From Chaunax sp. Z400 (lineage: Eukaryota; Chordata; Actinopteri; Lophiiformes; Chaunacidae), in NCBI GenBank assembly GCA_037577475.1, contig CM075204.1, positions 5,812,855-5,876,854 of the forward strand: a DNA stretch of 64,000 nt. The letters are read 5' to 3'. Position numbers and translations under genes: made by a program. Of this stretch, positions 1 to 36,571 are shown in pieces. Position 1 is the stretch's first letter; every line of letters starts with the position of its first letter. The notes under the pieces are model-generated. The model was not told the DNA's origin and did no database searches. It saw nothing but the letters and a program-made list of their open reading frames with translations.

Positions 1-968
1 ATGTTCTCATCCCAGCTCATCTCATACTGATGCTTTGTCCCGTCACTTTTCCCTTTAGTGCCTGCAGCCAATCAGCTGTCCTGCCACAAAGGCATTATTA
101 TCATGAAACGTCACCTATGTTAAGTTTAGTTCAAAATGACTTCATGGTTAGGTTTAGGGACAGATCTATTACATGTGGTTGCTTTTATGAGACTTTTATT
201 AGAATTTGTTCCACATTCTTTCTGCACTGTCCTTTTTAAAGAGTAGAGTTTAATGAATGCAGGTGATAAACTGATGAATAACAGACAGGATTGGCACCAA
301 ACTAATGGCTGATGTAAGGTACAACACACACTTTATTGTGGGCTCTGATATTAGTCACTGATGTTCTCATCAGTCAGCTTCCAGTCCTGTTACCTGGCAG
401 GAGTTAGTTTGTGTTGGTGTTGTTGTGTTTTTGTTGTGATGTCACCGCCGTGTCCCTCCAAATCCAACAAAGAGGTTTTGTTGAGTTTTTAAGTGGAATG
501 TGAAACACATCTGTTTCTAACTTTGTTCGTTTCGGGGAGCCGTGCTTTGGGTGCAGCTTTACGTTTTAGTGAGATCTGTTTGTTGCCTCTGGCTCTCAGT
601 GGATGGCAGAGAGGTCTGGTTCGGCTGGAAGCTTCCAGCTTCTCTCCGCCTGCTTTTAAAAGGACTAATAAACTTGAGATTGAAGTGTTTTGGAGCATCT
701 TCAGCAGCAGGTGATGGTGACGGAGGCCGAGACGCTGTCGGCTGTGTTTGTGCTTGTGGAGCACACAGTGTCTCTTATCTTCAGGGTACTGCTGGAGTTT
801 AGGCTGGCAGGGGCCCCGATTAGACCATTACAGCCAGGGGAGGAGGACGAGGGAGGCAGAGGGAGAGGATGGTAAATGGAGTTCTTTAAAGTCGCAATGG
901 CTCAGAGGACAAAAAAGAGCTTTTATCAAATTTACTTTCTTTTTATTGTATCCATCGTGGGCTGCACA

Positions 969-1031
969 GAGAAACCTGCACTACATTTAGCTTTTAAATG
1001 TCTTAAAAGCTAAATGTAGTGCAGGTTTCTC
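969..1031. repeat. Perfect 29-bp inverted repeat with 5-nt loop
   Basis: The left arm is 969-997, the loop is ATGTC at 998-1002, and the right arm 1003-1031 is an exact reverse complement of the left. The arms begin GAGAAACCTGCACTAC. Single-stranded DNA or RNA from here would fold into an uninterrupted 29-bp hairpin. The perfect match suggests a recent fold-back event or sequence conversion, since drift would break it. Confidence 0.95.
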
Positions 1032-2298
1032 AACAGTAGCAGAGTCTACCAACATGACATGAGGACGTGTTTTTCTGCTTTAATTTATCCTCACCATCCA
1101 AGACGTTACTGTGTATTAAATGACTACTGTTCACCTGGAAGTAATATACTGTTGCTTATATATATGGAGCCCAAAATCAGTAGCCAAATCTGCAACATAA
1201 GTAAGTGAAACTTTCCAACGAGCCGCAGTGTCTCAAAGATATCTGTTATGTTTGCAGAAAATCTCTTAACATCCTGACAACAATCGATAAATCAAATGTT
1301 CTGACAAAAAAAGAGAAAGTCATGTATGTTGCATGTACTTATATACAGTATGTGTGTATTTATTTATTTACCAGGGACAGTGCACATTAATCAACATTTT
1401 AGTTTGCACATCAATGTAAATGTGCAGGAGTTAGCTAATTAGCTAATTAGCTCGTTTTCATCCGTAGTCCCTGGGCAGGTTGTTGCATAGTGTATTAAAA
1501 TGCATTCTTTATGACTGCACTCACTGCACTTCAACAGCCATCAACATCACAGATGTGACTCATAATGAATTACAGGTTCAAGTGTCTTATGGATGATGTA
1601 GACTAGTTATAAACAGGATGTTAACTAATGGAGCTTGTATAACAGATCATGACTACATGCATATACAAACCTAAATAATTATATTACTTATTCATCATTC
1701 ATACAGATATTTTTAAATTAATTTTTAAAAATGCATATTACTACCAACAATGAAACGTTATGATGAAGCATGCAGTATTATGGATGCATCAATATGTACA
1801 TCAATTAATACGTACAAGAATAGATAACTATAACATCCTATGAGTCCTTACTACTTTTGATTGTTGTGTAGATGAGTATCGACAGTGATAAATAACTGTT
1901 GATATAGTGCATCAGACAGCTTTATGAGAGGAGGCATACAGCATTATGAATGCGTTATAATACACTGGGAATGCCCCATCGTGCACTACAGATGTGGTCT
2001 TCTTCCATTACTGATTGGCTGTAGTATAACGTAGAGATGAATGTAGTCGTACTCCACAACACGGTAATTAAAACACACACCATGATGGGTGTGTTCATGT
2101 GTGTATGTACCTGTCAGCACTGAGGAAATGAAACGGCTCTGCTTTCTCATGACGTTACCTGAGGAATCCAGCCAGACGGTGAAGGTGAGGATGGTGACGG
2201 GTAGAGGTTACCATGGTTACAGCTCAGGTCTCAACAACCAATGATGAGCCAGGTGCTGGCAGTGGGACCACAGGTGACCTTCGACTGGGTGGGTGTAC

Positions 2299-2400
<102 letters not shown>

Positions 2401-5235
2401 GCAGCAGACAGACCAGAGACAGCATCACTGACAGATGAAACAGTATCTGATGTGTTTGGATACCTGGAGGCATCAGAGCGATAAGGCCTCTGTGGGCAGA
2501 TTTAAATGAGTCTTCTATCAGTGCAGGTGTGTGTTTGTGTGAGTGCACCATGTGAGGACAATGGGACTCAGTAAAAGATGACATTTTCTCTTCTTTCATC
2601 ATCTTTAAGCGACACAGAAACTGAATTGTTTTACTGTAAAGTTAGTTGGTTGAACCTCGATGTTCACAGGCAGACAAATTGAAACGGTAGCTTTGGATCA
2701 GGGCTGCATGACATATTGTATGAATCTTCCACAGTATAACTATTTAAACATAACATACTGTAAAAGTACTTTCAGGCAATTGATTAATAATCCAGGCTAA
2801 ATAGTTTGGGGAGGCGTCACTGAAGGGCCTTTACTGTGAAACACCTGATGCTGTATGACATCAGCTCAGACATCATGACTTGTTGCTCCAATAAACAAAT
2901 GTAACTCTGTCTCTTTACAGCACTTTTATGTCAGGTTTATAAATATAATGACTATTATTGCTTTTTAAAGCTGAAAATCTCCTGAACTTTATTATTTGAT
3001 TTCACAGGTTAATCCAATCACATCCTTTTCAGCACTCAGTTAAATTGTACTAAATCATTGCATTCAGAATATTCACAATAACAGTTCTACATCATGTTCT
3101 CCGTGTTCTCCGGCTGCTGCATGCTTTAAAGTTGAGATAGAATCATTGCTGTGTTGTTGTGAACTGATTATGTTCATTACAGTTTTACACGTTCCAGTGT
3201 GTAGCAGCACAGCTAGAGATGAAATCTGCATGATTAATGTGTTACTTCTATAACAGGTTGATGTATGATTACATTTATAAAGGGTTTTGACTAATGACTC
3301 TGCTAGTCATTAATAAATTGTTTATTGATGATTTCTAGATAAATGATGAGCCGTTATGGTGGTCATCTCTGACCAGCATCACATTGTTTTGGACATAGTT
3401 GACGGATTCCCTTCTGTTAAAGGCAGTGAAAAAAAGTAAAACTTACTATTGATAAAGTCATCAGTGGGTTGCACTGTTGTCTAAGGGTTAAGGCACCATT
3501 CTGACCTTTGCTGCCTGCTGTTTAATCTCTCTCTCCTCTCATCTTTGTCATCTCTGTTCAAGATTTATGATAAAGTCACGTAAAAATAAAACCATAACTT
3601 TAAAACCCTTGAGTGTCGACTACAGAATTAAATTGTGTAACTATGTAGCACACTATTTGATTTATCTGTTGCCAGCATGCCATCACAGAGATTCATCTAC
3701 TGGCTGGTTTATGTGCAGCGCCACCAACATTATTACAATAAGAAAAACAACATTAGCTAATCTATTGGACTCAAGGGGGACCAAGGGGGGCTATTGCCCT
3801 CCTATGTTAGAAATACTCCACAAAAGTGCCCTCTTGGGTGCCCCTATGGTAACTAATGGCCTCTAGTTGGCCTCTAGGGGCCTTTCCAGTTGACAAAACA
3901 CAGTAAATTGTTCTAATGGCTACTCTTAAAATGGGGAAAACATGGCGTACTTCACTGTAAGTTGCCCTTTGAGGCTGCCCCCCCCCCCACAAGCTTGAAA
4001 ATGAGTTGGCCTCCATGTGTTTCTAAATGATTACATTCTCTAAAGTTCCCTGTGTGTTTGTTACAGAGGTGTAGTAGGTTTAACGTCTGAGTCACACAAC
4101 AGAGCCATTTTAATCTCTATTTTTAAATTCAAATTTAAAATGATAAGAAATAATCTACTTTAGCCATAATTCTTACAAAAGATAAATAGTAGTTTATAAA
4201 TAAAACCATTTAAAATAAAAATGTGTTGTGTGTGTGGATGAGCCTATTAGCGCATGTGGGGGTCGCGAGTCTCTGGCAGCCTTATTTTGGGGGTTAGGGG
4301 GGTGAACTTTTTGGGCACCCCTGCCTTATAGGGAGAACAGATGATTGGTTGATTGGTTGGTTCACACTCACTCACTCACACTCTGACTGGTGACTGTCAC
4401 CACAGCTCTCTGACTCATCAGTGCCACATGCACAACACTGAATCCTCATTATGCTGAGCTCCACCTGACGCCTGTGACCACAGCAGTCTTAATCACCAAC
4501 GCTCTGCTGATTCAGCCTACAGGGTGTGTGTGAGTGTGGGCGTTGTGTTGGTGCTTCTTGTGCGAGAAAGCTTAAAAAGCAAATGTTCCATGATTGCATT
4601 ATTGCAGTAAAAAGCTCTCCTGGTCTGAGAAATCAGTAATTGTCTGTTTACTTCGTCCACCATAGGACAGAGTGTTGAGCTGAATTATTCAGTTCCAGTC
4701 TCAGCCACAAGGTTATCAATCACACTCTATGTGTGTGTGCATGATTAATCGTACATGTGCAGGAGTGTGTGTGTGTGTGTGTGTTTTGAGGATGTAAAGG
4801 CATCCCTCTCCTCTCTCCGTCCTCCCCTCTTGTGTTTGGAGGTCACGGCTGTCTGTTGGGGCTCGTTACACTAACAAGGGCTCAGCTCGCTCCCCGGGGC
4901 TCCGTCAGTGGAGCCAGCCCGGGCCAACGGAGGATTTACAGTTCACATACCGGGGGTATCTGTGGTCAGCACACTCCATTCTTTAATTCTTAAGCAGGGT
5001 TTCTTAAAAAAATCAACAGCCTTCTGAGAAATGTGAATCCTCGTCTTTACTTTGATGCTCCTCCAGGGCAGATAAAGCGTTATTGATGTTTGAAGGGATA
5101 CAGTATCTGCAGCAGCGAGGGAAAAAAGGGTGAGAAGGCTGACAGCCGCAGACAACACCGTCATTATGCCGATGATGAGTGTGTCCTGGCTAGACGGCAG
5201 AAACTCATTCACATGTTTGCAGTCAACAGATTTGT

Positions 5236-5402
5236 AAATTTGCAGTTCAGCTCATGAGCAGGTGTGCAGATGAGCAAATGTGGATTCTGATATTATCAGC
5301 TTTGCAACGCAGATGTGCAAATTTGCATCCTGCACTGCTCTCAGTGCACACTGTAAACACAGACAGGCAAACATACAGGACGACGTCCGCTAGTGCAAAT
5401 TT
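5236..5402. promoter_or_regulatory. Cluster of TGCAAAT/ATTTGCA motifs (candidate POU-factor element)
   Basis: Within about 170 bp of intron 1 there are an ATTTGCAG near 5237-5245, a GAGCAAATG near 5273-5281, a palindrome TGCAAATTTGCA at 5316-5327 and a TGCAAATTTG at 5394-5403. These resemble the POU octamer ATGCAAAT. Clustering in a mid-intron position could mark an enhancer, but AT-rich DNA yields such motifs by chance. This is inference only. Confidence 0.25.
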
Positions 5403-5430
5403 GTATAATTAGCTGTGATGATTCTGCTTG

Positions 5431-5579
5431 TCCTCCCCCGTGTCTGTCTTGGGTTCTCCGTCTTACTCCCACAGTCCAAAAACATGCATCATAGGTGAAG
5501 ATGAGTGTGATTGGTTGCTTCTCTTCCTATGTGTTGGCCCTGTGAGGATAAGCTGTTATAGACGATGGATGGATGGACA
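5431..5579 (+). repeat. 3' body and tail of a SINE-like dispersed repeat
   Basis: The segment holds CTCCCACAGTCCAAAAACAT, then 'tgtgttggccctg', 'gaggataagc' and a (GGAT)n tail. This order is typical of a very common teleost dispersed repeat. The tRNA-like head is missing here; a head of what looks like the same family lies at 48470-48650. Confidence 0.7.
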
Positions 5580-6889
5580 ACAGTGTCCCAATAGAAAGCA
5601 TAATATGTCATTTACACGGTGATATAATCGTATTACTTATAATGTGTAATATTCATTGCTGGTAAGTGGATGAAGCTGTACAGAAATGTATCCAGTGTGA
5701 ATGTGCGCTAGGTGTTAATCTCATCATCAGCTTCCCTGATGGCAGCAACACATGTTCATCCATGAACATGAGGCAGATGACGTGTGGAATAAGCAGCCAT
5801 TAAATCCCTGGCTTTCTCGTTAGCGCTTCATCCTCTTTCCTTTCGATCCTGCGCCTTCCTTCAGCTCTTTTCCATCCACAGTAATTGGAGAAAGTGGCGC
5901 AGGCGGAGGGTTGGCTGGCAGCTCCCACTGAGCCACTGCCAGAAGCTACTGCTCTGCATCGAGTTGGGTAAAGAGCTGAGATCCAGCCAAACACATGCTA
6001 TAACTGTGGCTTTGCCCTTGACAGAGTCACCACTCTCGTTATTTAACTCCTTTCTGTCTTCTGCACACAGCGGTTGGTATAAAAGCGACGGCTCCCAAAG
6101 TGGCGTCCTTAAGGAGATGTCTAGATACCGCAGGAACACAGAGGAGTTAGATTTCAGCCTCGCATCAATCACTGGGCTACAGCTGTTCTGATCATCAGCA
6201 TTTTCACTCCACCATTAGTGAGAGACACCAGGACAGGTGTACAGTGCAGCTATGTGAGGGTTCCTCAGCTGAACGCCTCCTTTCCACATAGTTCTGTGTA
6301 TGTATGCGAGTAAATTGGACGTTCATTCATTTCTTGGAACATGCGAAAAGGCTATTTGTGGAATTCCTCCTTCCGTTTTTAGCTCCAGAATTTGCCCTGA
6401 GAGCTCTGAAAAGTGCAGCAGATTTCGGGCAGTTCGACAAGTTCGGCAGCACGTTTAGCAAACAGTGGTAGCACGCTAGCTTTGTAGCATCTATAGAGTG
6501 GTTCGTATGACTTTTAACAAACCATTTCACAAATATTTCCATGCATGGCAAGTCAGCCTCCTCATGTATTTGTTTCAATGCATTATTGTTCCTGTTTGTG
6601 TCCCATTTTGCTCCTTGTGCATATTCCACATGAACTGACAGTAAAAAAACAGACAAAATCACAGAATTATGAATTATGGACACAATACAAAAATGTGTGG
6701 ACAAGCCAGATAAATGCTCACAAACATCACAACATAAAACAAGACTTTATAACTATTTAAAATGATACAACACATTCTTCCTCTTACTGATGAAAAGGTG
6801 GATTATTATTCTCTCTTTGTAGTTTTGTTGCTACATGTTATGAATCTGATCCTAGTCTGTTGGTTCCTCTTATTTTGAAAGGTTTATGT

Positions 6890-7405
6890 CATGATTTTGT
6901 GCTTCCGTTTCCTGTGTTATTTTGTAAGCTATTCCATGCTGTGTTATTAGGACCCTATTGTTCTGCAAGGAATCATTGACTTTACACTTCCTCTTGTCTT
7001 ACCTTTTGATCTGTTTTCCTGTCTTTGTGAGTTTATCATTGTTTTATATTGTCATATATTTTCCTGCAGTGAATCTCTGATGATCTCCACCCGTGGTTGT
7101 CTCCTCCTCTTGTGCCACCTGTTTGTCATTCCCTCTTTATCCCAGTCTATTTAGTCTGTGTGATTTCCTGTTAGTGGCCAGTTCTTCGTCTCTGTCTCAT
7201 CTCACATCTCAGCCTTTCCCCAGTGTTCCCAGTGTTTCTCCCAGTGCTTGTCAGTAGTTTTCTGTCTGTTGGGTTTTTGCCTGTTATTGATTACTGGATT
7301 TTTTTGTGTTCTACTATCTTACCTTACCTGTTTATTAAATCTTTGAACTGCCTCCTCTCTGTCTGGACTTAGTCTGCATTTGGGTCCTCAGAAACTTGAC
7401 ACTTG
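6890..7405. repeat. Probable dispersed repeat, unclassified
   Basis: Pyrimidine-rich text runs from TCATGATTTTGTGCTTCCG to a polyadenylation-like end at about 7330-7405 (CCTGTTTATTAAATC, then TTTGGGTCCTCAGAAACTTG). Stretches of this style, ending 'gggtcct...tgaca', recur as interspersed repeats in fish genomes. I cannot assign a class. Confidence 0.3.
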
Positions 7406-7722
7406 CAGATGTCATTTTAGCATGTTATATATGAACATTCCAATGGTTTTATGGCAATGAAAATAAGAAATAAACACCAATTTCACTATGAGACATGTTG
7501 TATTGTTGCTTGTGGCTCATGGATGGAAGAAATGGACACCAAACTCCAAGACGAACGTCCAGGTCACACACACCAAAAGAGTTATTCTTGAACATTAGAG
7601 TCGATGCTCCTGAGCGAGGAAGGTCTTCACTGATCCGTCTGAACCTGTTTTTCTTCTTAGCTCTGCTTTTGTTTGGTTGGTTGATCCTCAGTTCTTACCC
7701 GTGTCTCCTCTGTTTCTTTCAG

Positions 7723-32063
<24,341 letters not shown>

Positions 32064-33446
32064 ATGAGGACAGAGCAGGGACTCTGAGAATGGCTGCCTT
32101 TATGAAGGAGAAGCAACGAAGTGAGCGATGGGCGGGATATTTTGGAACCATCTTTGATTTAAAAAACTGTCGTATGCAGGCGTGGGGTATGAACTGGACA
32201 ATAAAACCAGGTGGTGAAAGAAGGAAAGGTATTGCGTGCTTGTCTGGGCATAAGGGGGAGATTGTCTAGTCATCTGATTGGTCAGCTGATTGAATAAGAC
32301 AGTGGGATAAATGAACCAAACGCATGCAAAGACTAAAATGTGTGGGTGAAGCAGGTCTTCAAGGTGTTTTTAAAAAGAGGATCTTATCCTCAGAGACTTG
32401 GAGAGGGACTCTCCTGGTGATGCTCCCAACATGTTTAAACAAACTGCTGACAAATTAGGCTGATTCAGATTCAACAAATGGAACAGCAGCCTTGCACGCG
32501 CCCTGACCCCAATGCATCATGGGAGCTAATCATATCTCCCCCTCCCCCCTGATAAATTGAGAAACTCTGTCAAATTGTAAAACACTATTGGTGTCTTAGC
32601 ACCCATCGCCCTTGGCCTCAATAGATAAAAACATTTCAGAGGGAAACTGGCTCATCATCAAGGATGCCATGACAACTGACTTCACCCTCAAGAGCTTCAA
32701 AACTGTAACGGTGCCGACCCTCAGCCAGCAGATGTGATGGAACAAGTTGTCACAGGTCTCCATTATGAAACGGCAAAAAGGGGCCTCTTGTGTCTGTGAG
32801 AACTCCTGTTGCAGAAGCGAAGAGTAAGAAGTGCTGATTAAATCATGGCCTGCAACACCGAGCATCCTTATGACACTGAGCTGCAAGGCGTGGTCAGAAA
32901 GGTACAGGGTGCATCTGAGCTGAGAGAAAAGACGGTCGGAGTGGTTGTGATATGGCTAAAGGCACTGGATCTCATAACCCCACCCTGCCAGCCCCTCCAT
33001 GCCCCACCCAGGAGCTCAGTGGACACGCCCAGGGCAACACCCATAACCCCCCCCGCTCTGGCGACCAGTGTGTGTGTCAGTAAATTAAGATTATCCTTTG
33101 TTGTCTTGCTTATTTTTTGTTCTTATTGTCTATGAAGCATTGCTGCGAGCAGCAATAACTAAGGATTATTTAAGTTGCTTTGTTGATTAAAGAGAGAAAG
33201 TTTTTTGGTTTTTTTTTCCTGGGCTGATGAACATTTTGGGGAAATTTTTAAAAGTTGAACTGTTGTAAAGAGTTTTGTTTGTCATATCGATCGGTTCTTC
33301 ACAACTTGCCTCCGATACATTTTAAGGTATCACAGCATTTTCATTTCTAAATGGTGTGCGGTACATTTCAGCCAATGGCTTTGTCCCTCTGTGTCTGAGC
33401 TGGATCATTTCCTGCTGTCAAAGGAGATTCACTCCTACAGCTACGA

Positions 33447-33499
<53 letters not shown>

Positions 33500-33630
33500 G
33501 CTACAAACCTCTTCTTGTAGCTTTTGAAGTTGTGTTGCTGTACATTTGTGTGCCTCTGTGTGTGGGTCATAATGAGGAAACAGCTTTATTTTTCCCCACA
33601 TAGACATCTGGCTCTAATAAAGCAGAAAAG
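32064..33630 (+). other. chst11: chst11 3' untranslated region and flank
   Basis: No coding sequence is evident. Candidate polyadenylation signals AATAAA lie at 32200-32205 and 33616-33621, about 137 and 1553 bases after the stop. A (TA)n array lies inside. Where the transcript ends cannot be decided from sequence alone. Confidence 0.55.
33451..33496. repeat. (TA)n microsatellite
   Basis: 23 uninterrupted TA units, in the probable chst11 3' UTR or just beyond it. Confidence 0.98.
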
Positions 33631-34384
33631 CTACAGGCCTGCTGGTCTTTAGCCCTGGCCGTCGTGCTCCTGCAGAAACAATGGTTGTATTCTCAGCTAG
33701 GCCTCCTCCTGTGAGAGGCGCACAAAAATACACACACACTCAGCTTGCACATTAGCACTCCTGCTGATGCAGATGCCACGCAGCGTCTGACTCAGCAGTT
33801 CTAGGCAGAGGCACAGGCGGGCAGCACCTTTTAACACACTGAATGAGCCTCAGCTGAAACTGCTCATTTAAGCCCCAGAATGGAAGATGAACGATACACA
33901 AAGGACCTCTTAGTCTGCAAACAAGCCATTACAGAGGCTTCTCCTCGCCTCCTTCTATTTTCTCCTTTTCAGCCTCCCATCCAAAGTGGCCTTCTGTACA
34001 AAAAACACAGAATGAAGTCAGTGTCAGTGATACCTACCGTCCCAAGAGGAAAAGGGCCGCCTGGTTAAGCAAACAGTGATGGTAAAAAAAAATAAAAAAA
34101 ACCCAAGGGGAACCAAATGAGCACCGAGAGGCCTCCGGAAAAAAACAACCACATTTAGAGCACTTGCGCTCCTATTCTTAACCCCCTCAGTCTGCTTAAA
34201 TACAAACCTGATAACTGCCATAATAGGTATATTTATGTTGTTTTTGGACGATGTCTATTGTTAGACGGAATTACACGTTTGCTGTTTAGCTGAGGTTTTC
34301 CACTGGAGGAGGACTGGATGATGTGATTTGCGCTAATATGTTCATCAGACTCAGATTCATTTTTATATGAAGCATAGCGTCAAT

Positions 34385-34575
34385 TAAAGGGATACTTTGA
34401 TCATTTTGTGAACTATTTTTTTACCTTATTTGCTACCTGACCAAATTGCAAAGATCAGTACCTCTCAGGTACCACCAGGAGCTGGGTAGCTTAGCTTAGC
34501 ATGAAGACTGGAAACAGGGGGAAACAGCTAGCCTGGCTCTGGCCAAAGGTTAAACAAGACTACAGCAATGCTAGC
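34385..34575 (+). repeat. Dispersed repeat ('agctagcctggctctggcc' family)
   Basis: It begins 'aaagggatactttgatcattttg' and includes 'gtagcttagcttagcatgaagactggaaacagggggaaacagctagcctggctctggccaaagg'. This phrase is characteristic of a very common fish interspersed repeat, probably a nonautonomous element. Confidence 0.75.
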
Positions 34576-35279
34576 TACAGTATGTCAGGTTGGACCATAG
34601 AGATTTTTTTTTAAAAACACTAGAGTGGACACGCTATTAGCTGTCACTGGCAGAAGATGGCAAACGCGGCCGCCATCTTACGTAGGGAAACGTGCTTTCC
34701 TTTACATAAACATACATTGACAAAGCCTGTATTCGACCCTAAATTTGGCATTTATTTGAAGGAAAACTCGATCTACAAGTGAAAATCAGTGTGAAATAGT
34801 AAAAATTGTTTATTTCTGCATATTTACATGATAATGTTTACTAATAAATAGGTGATGTGGCACTAATTTCATGTTATGGATTGGCAGAAACTTCTCAGTA
34901 TTGCTGTAGGACCTATACAGGAGGAAATCAAATAACTGTATTTAGAAAATGTTTCCTCATAAGGACAGAAATCTCTTGGAATATAAACAAAAAATATATA
35001 TATATTGGTTCCTTTTGGGCACAACAAAAACAAAACAAACAATATGTTTCACCAGAACTATCTGGCTATCTGGTATCTGGTATCTCATATCATCAGGAGA
35101 GAGGGACAAAGCCAGGGACCTTCCATCAACCTCTCTCTGTCTGTGTCAGTTCTTACATCATCAGTTCTGATGCAGGATGCTCTGTACGATGTAGAAATGA
35201 TGTCATTCATACTGCTGTTTTTTAGCATCAGATCAATTGATTACTCTGGTGGCCTCACATATACAATCACCACAGACAC

Positions 35280-35281
<2 letters not shown>

Positions 35282-35346
<65 letters not shown>
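35282..35346. repeat. (AC)n microsatellite
   Basis: About 32 AC units. Confidence 0.98.
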
Positions 35347-35348
<2 letters not shown>

Positions 35349-36520
35349 GTTTTTGTGATACTCTTTGTTTCTGTGCCTTTCATTCATCCTGAGAAGATTC
35401 ACAGCGTTGTCTCTCTGTGGTCACCTGGGCCTTCCTCCATATAGACACACACATATACACACACTCAGTGGTGATTTGTTCCTTTTCTGAATGTATAACA
35501 CACAACTCCACACACTCCCTTCTTGTCTATATAATCATAAAACTATTTGGGACCATGGTTGTGGGTTCAAATTTTGGATTCAGCTCAGTGCAAACCTTTA
35601 ATTCAGCTGCACTGGACTAAATGAAACACTTATGATATCAGATGCTTCTGTTTTTGGCAATAAACCTTCCTCTGAGAATTCAGCAACAGAGGAGACAAGC
35701 ATCAACATGCACTTTGCACCAGGAGGCATCCAAATTTAGTTTTACAGTAACACCAGTAAGGGTGTGTTTTTTATTTTGCTGTTGTTTGCTGTATAATTTC
35801 AGTGAAATGAAACACCTGCAGAGGCCCATGCGGCCACACCAAGACACACCGAGAGCAGAGGAAAAGCTCCGGAGGCTCTCAGGTCATGATCTCACCAATG
35901 TGGATGCATTTCAATCCTTTTCACGTCTCGACAAGGTTCTAAAAAAGATGCTCAAGCTCATTTTCTTTTTTTACACTTGCTCTGTAAACAACAAAGAACC
36001 ATGCAGAGAAGCCAGCTTTTAAAATGTTTCATGTATCACAAAGTGGACCTTGTTTCCCATTTGTGTCCCTCATACTAACACTGTCTCCTCTAGAGCGACT
36101 GCTGAGATCTGGGAACGTGGCAGCATCACTGCCGTGGCACTCATTACACAGAAAAGCTGTGTGTGCGCTGTGGGCCAAAAATTAAACCACATACTTGGTC
36201 TGTAATAGTCCGGTTCCAAAATCCAGAGCTCTATGTAGACGGGGCACAGATTGAGGATGTCATCGTTCTAAGATAGCTAACGATCATTGAAAATAATGAC
36301 AGAAAAAAAAATGGTGACAAACATGCAGGACAGCGACACAGAAGTAGTTGACATGTTTCTTTAATCTTCATGAAACTAAAATGAAACAGCGGCCTATTCT
36401 GTATGTAATGTGTATTTTAGACCAACACATCCATCCACTTAGAACGCTGGAATTCATTTAAGGAAATACAATCTTGTTTAGATGATCTGGTTGGATTATA
36501 TTTGTTTTAGTTGATTCCAG

Positions 36521-36571
36521 GGAGAGAGAGAGATTGACTTTGAACAGGAGAGAGAGAGAGAGAGAGAGAGC
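36521..36571. repeat. (GA)n microsatellite, two blocks
   Basis: Two GAGAGA runs, the longer at 36547-36570, separated by 'ttgactttgaacag'. Confidence 0.95.

Noticed and set aside
969..1031. MicroRNA precursor
   Set aside because: Arms are perfectly paired with no bulges, the stem is short for a precursor with flanks, and I recognise no known mature sequence.
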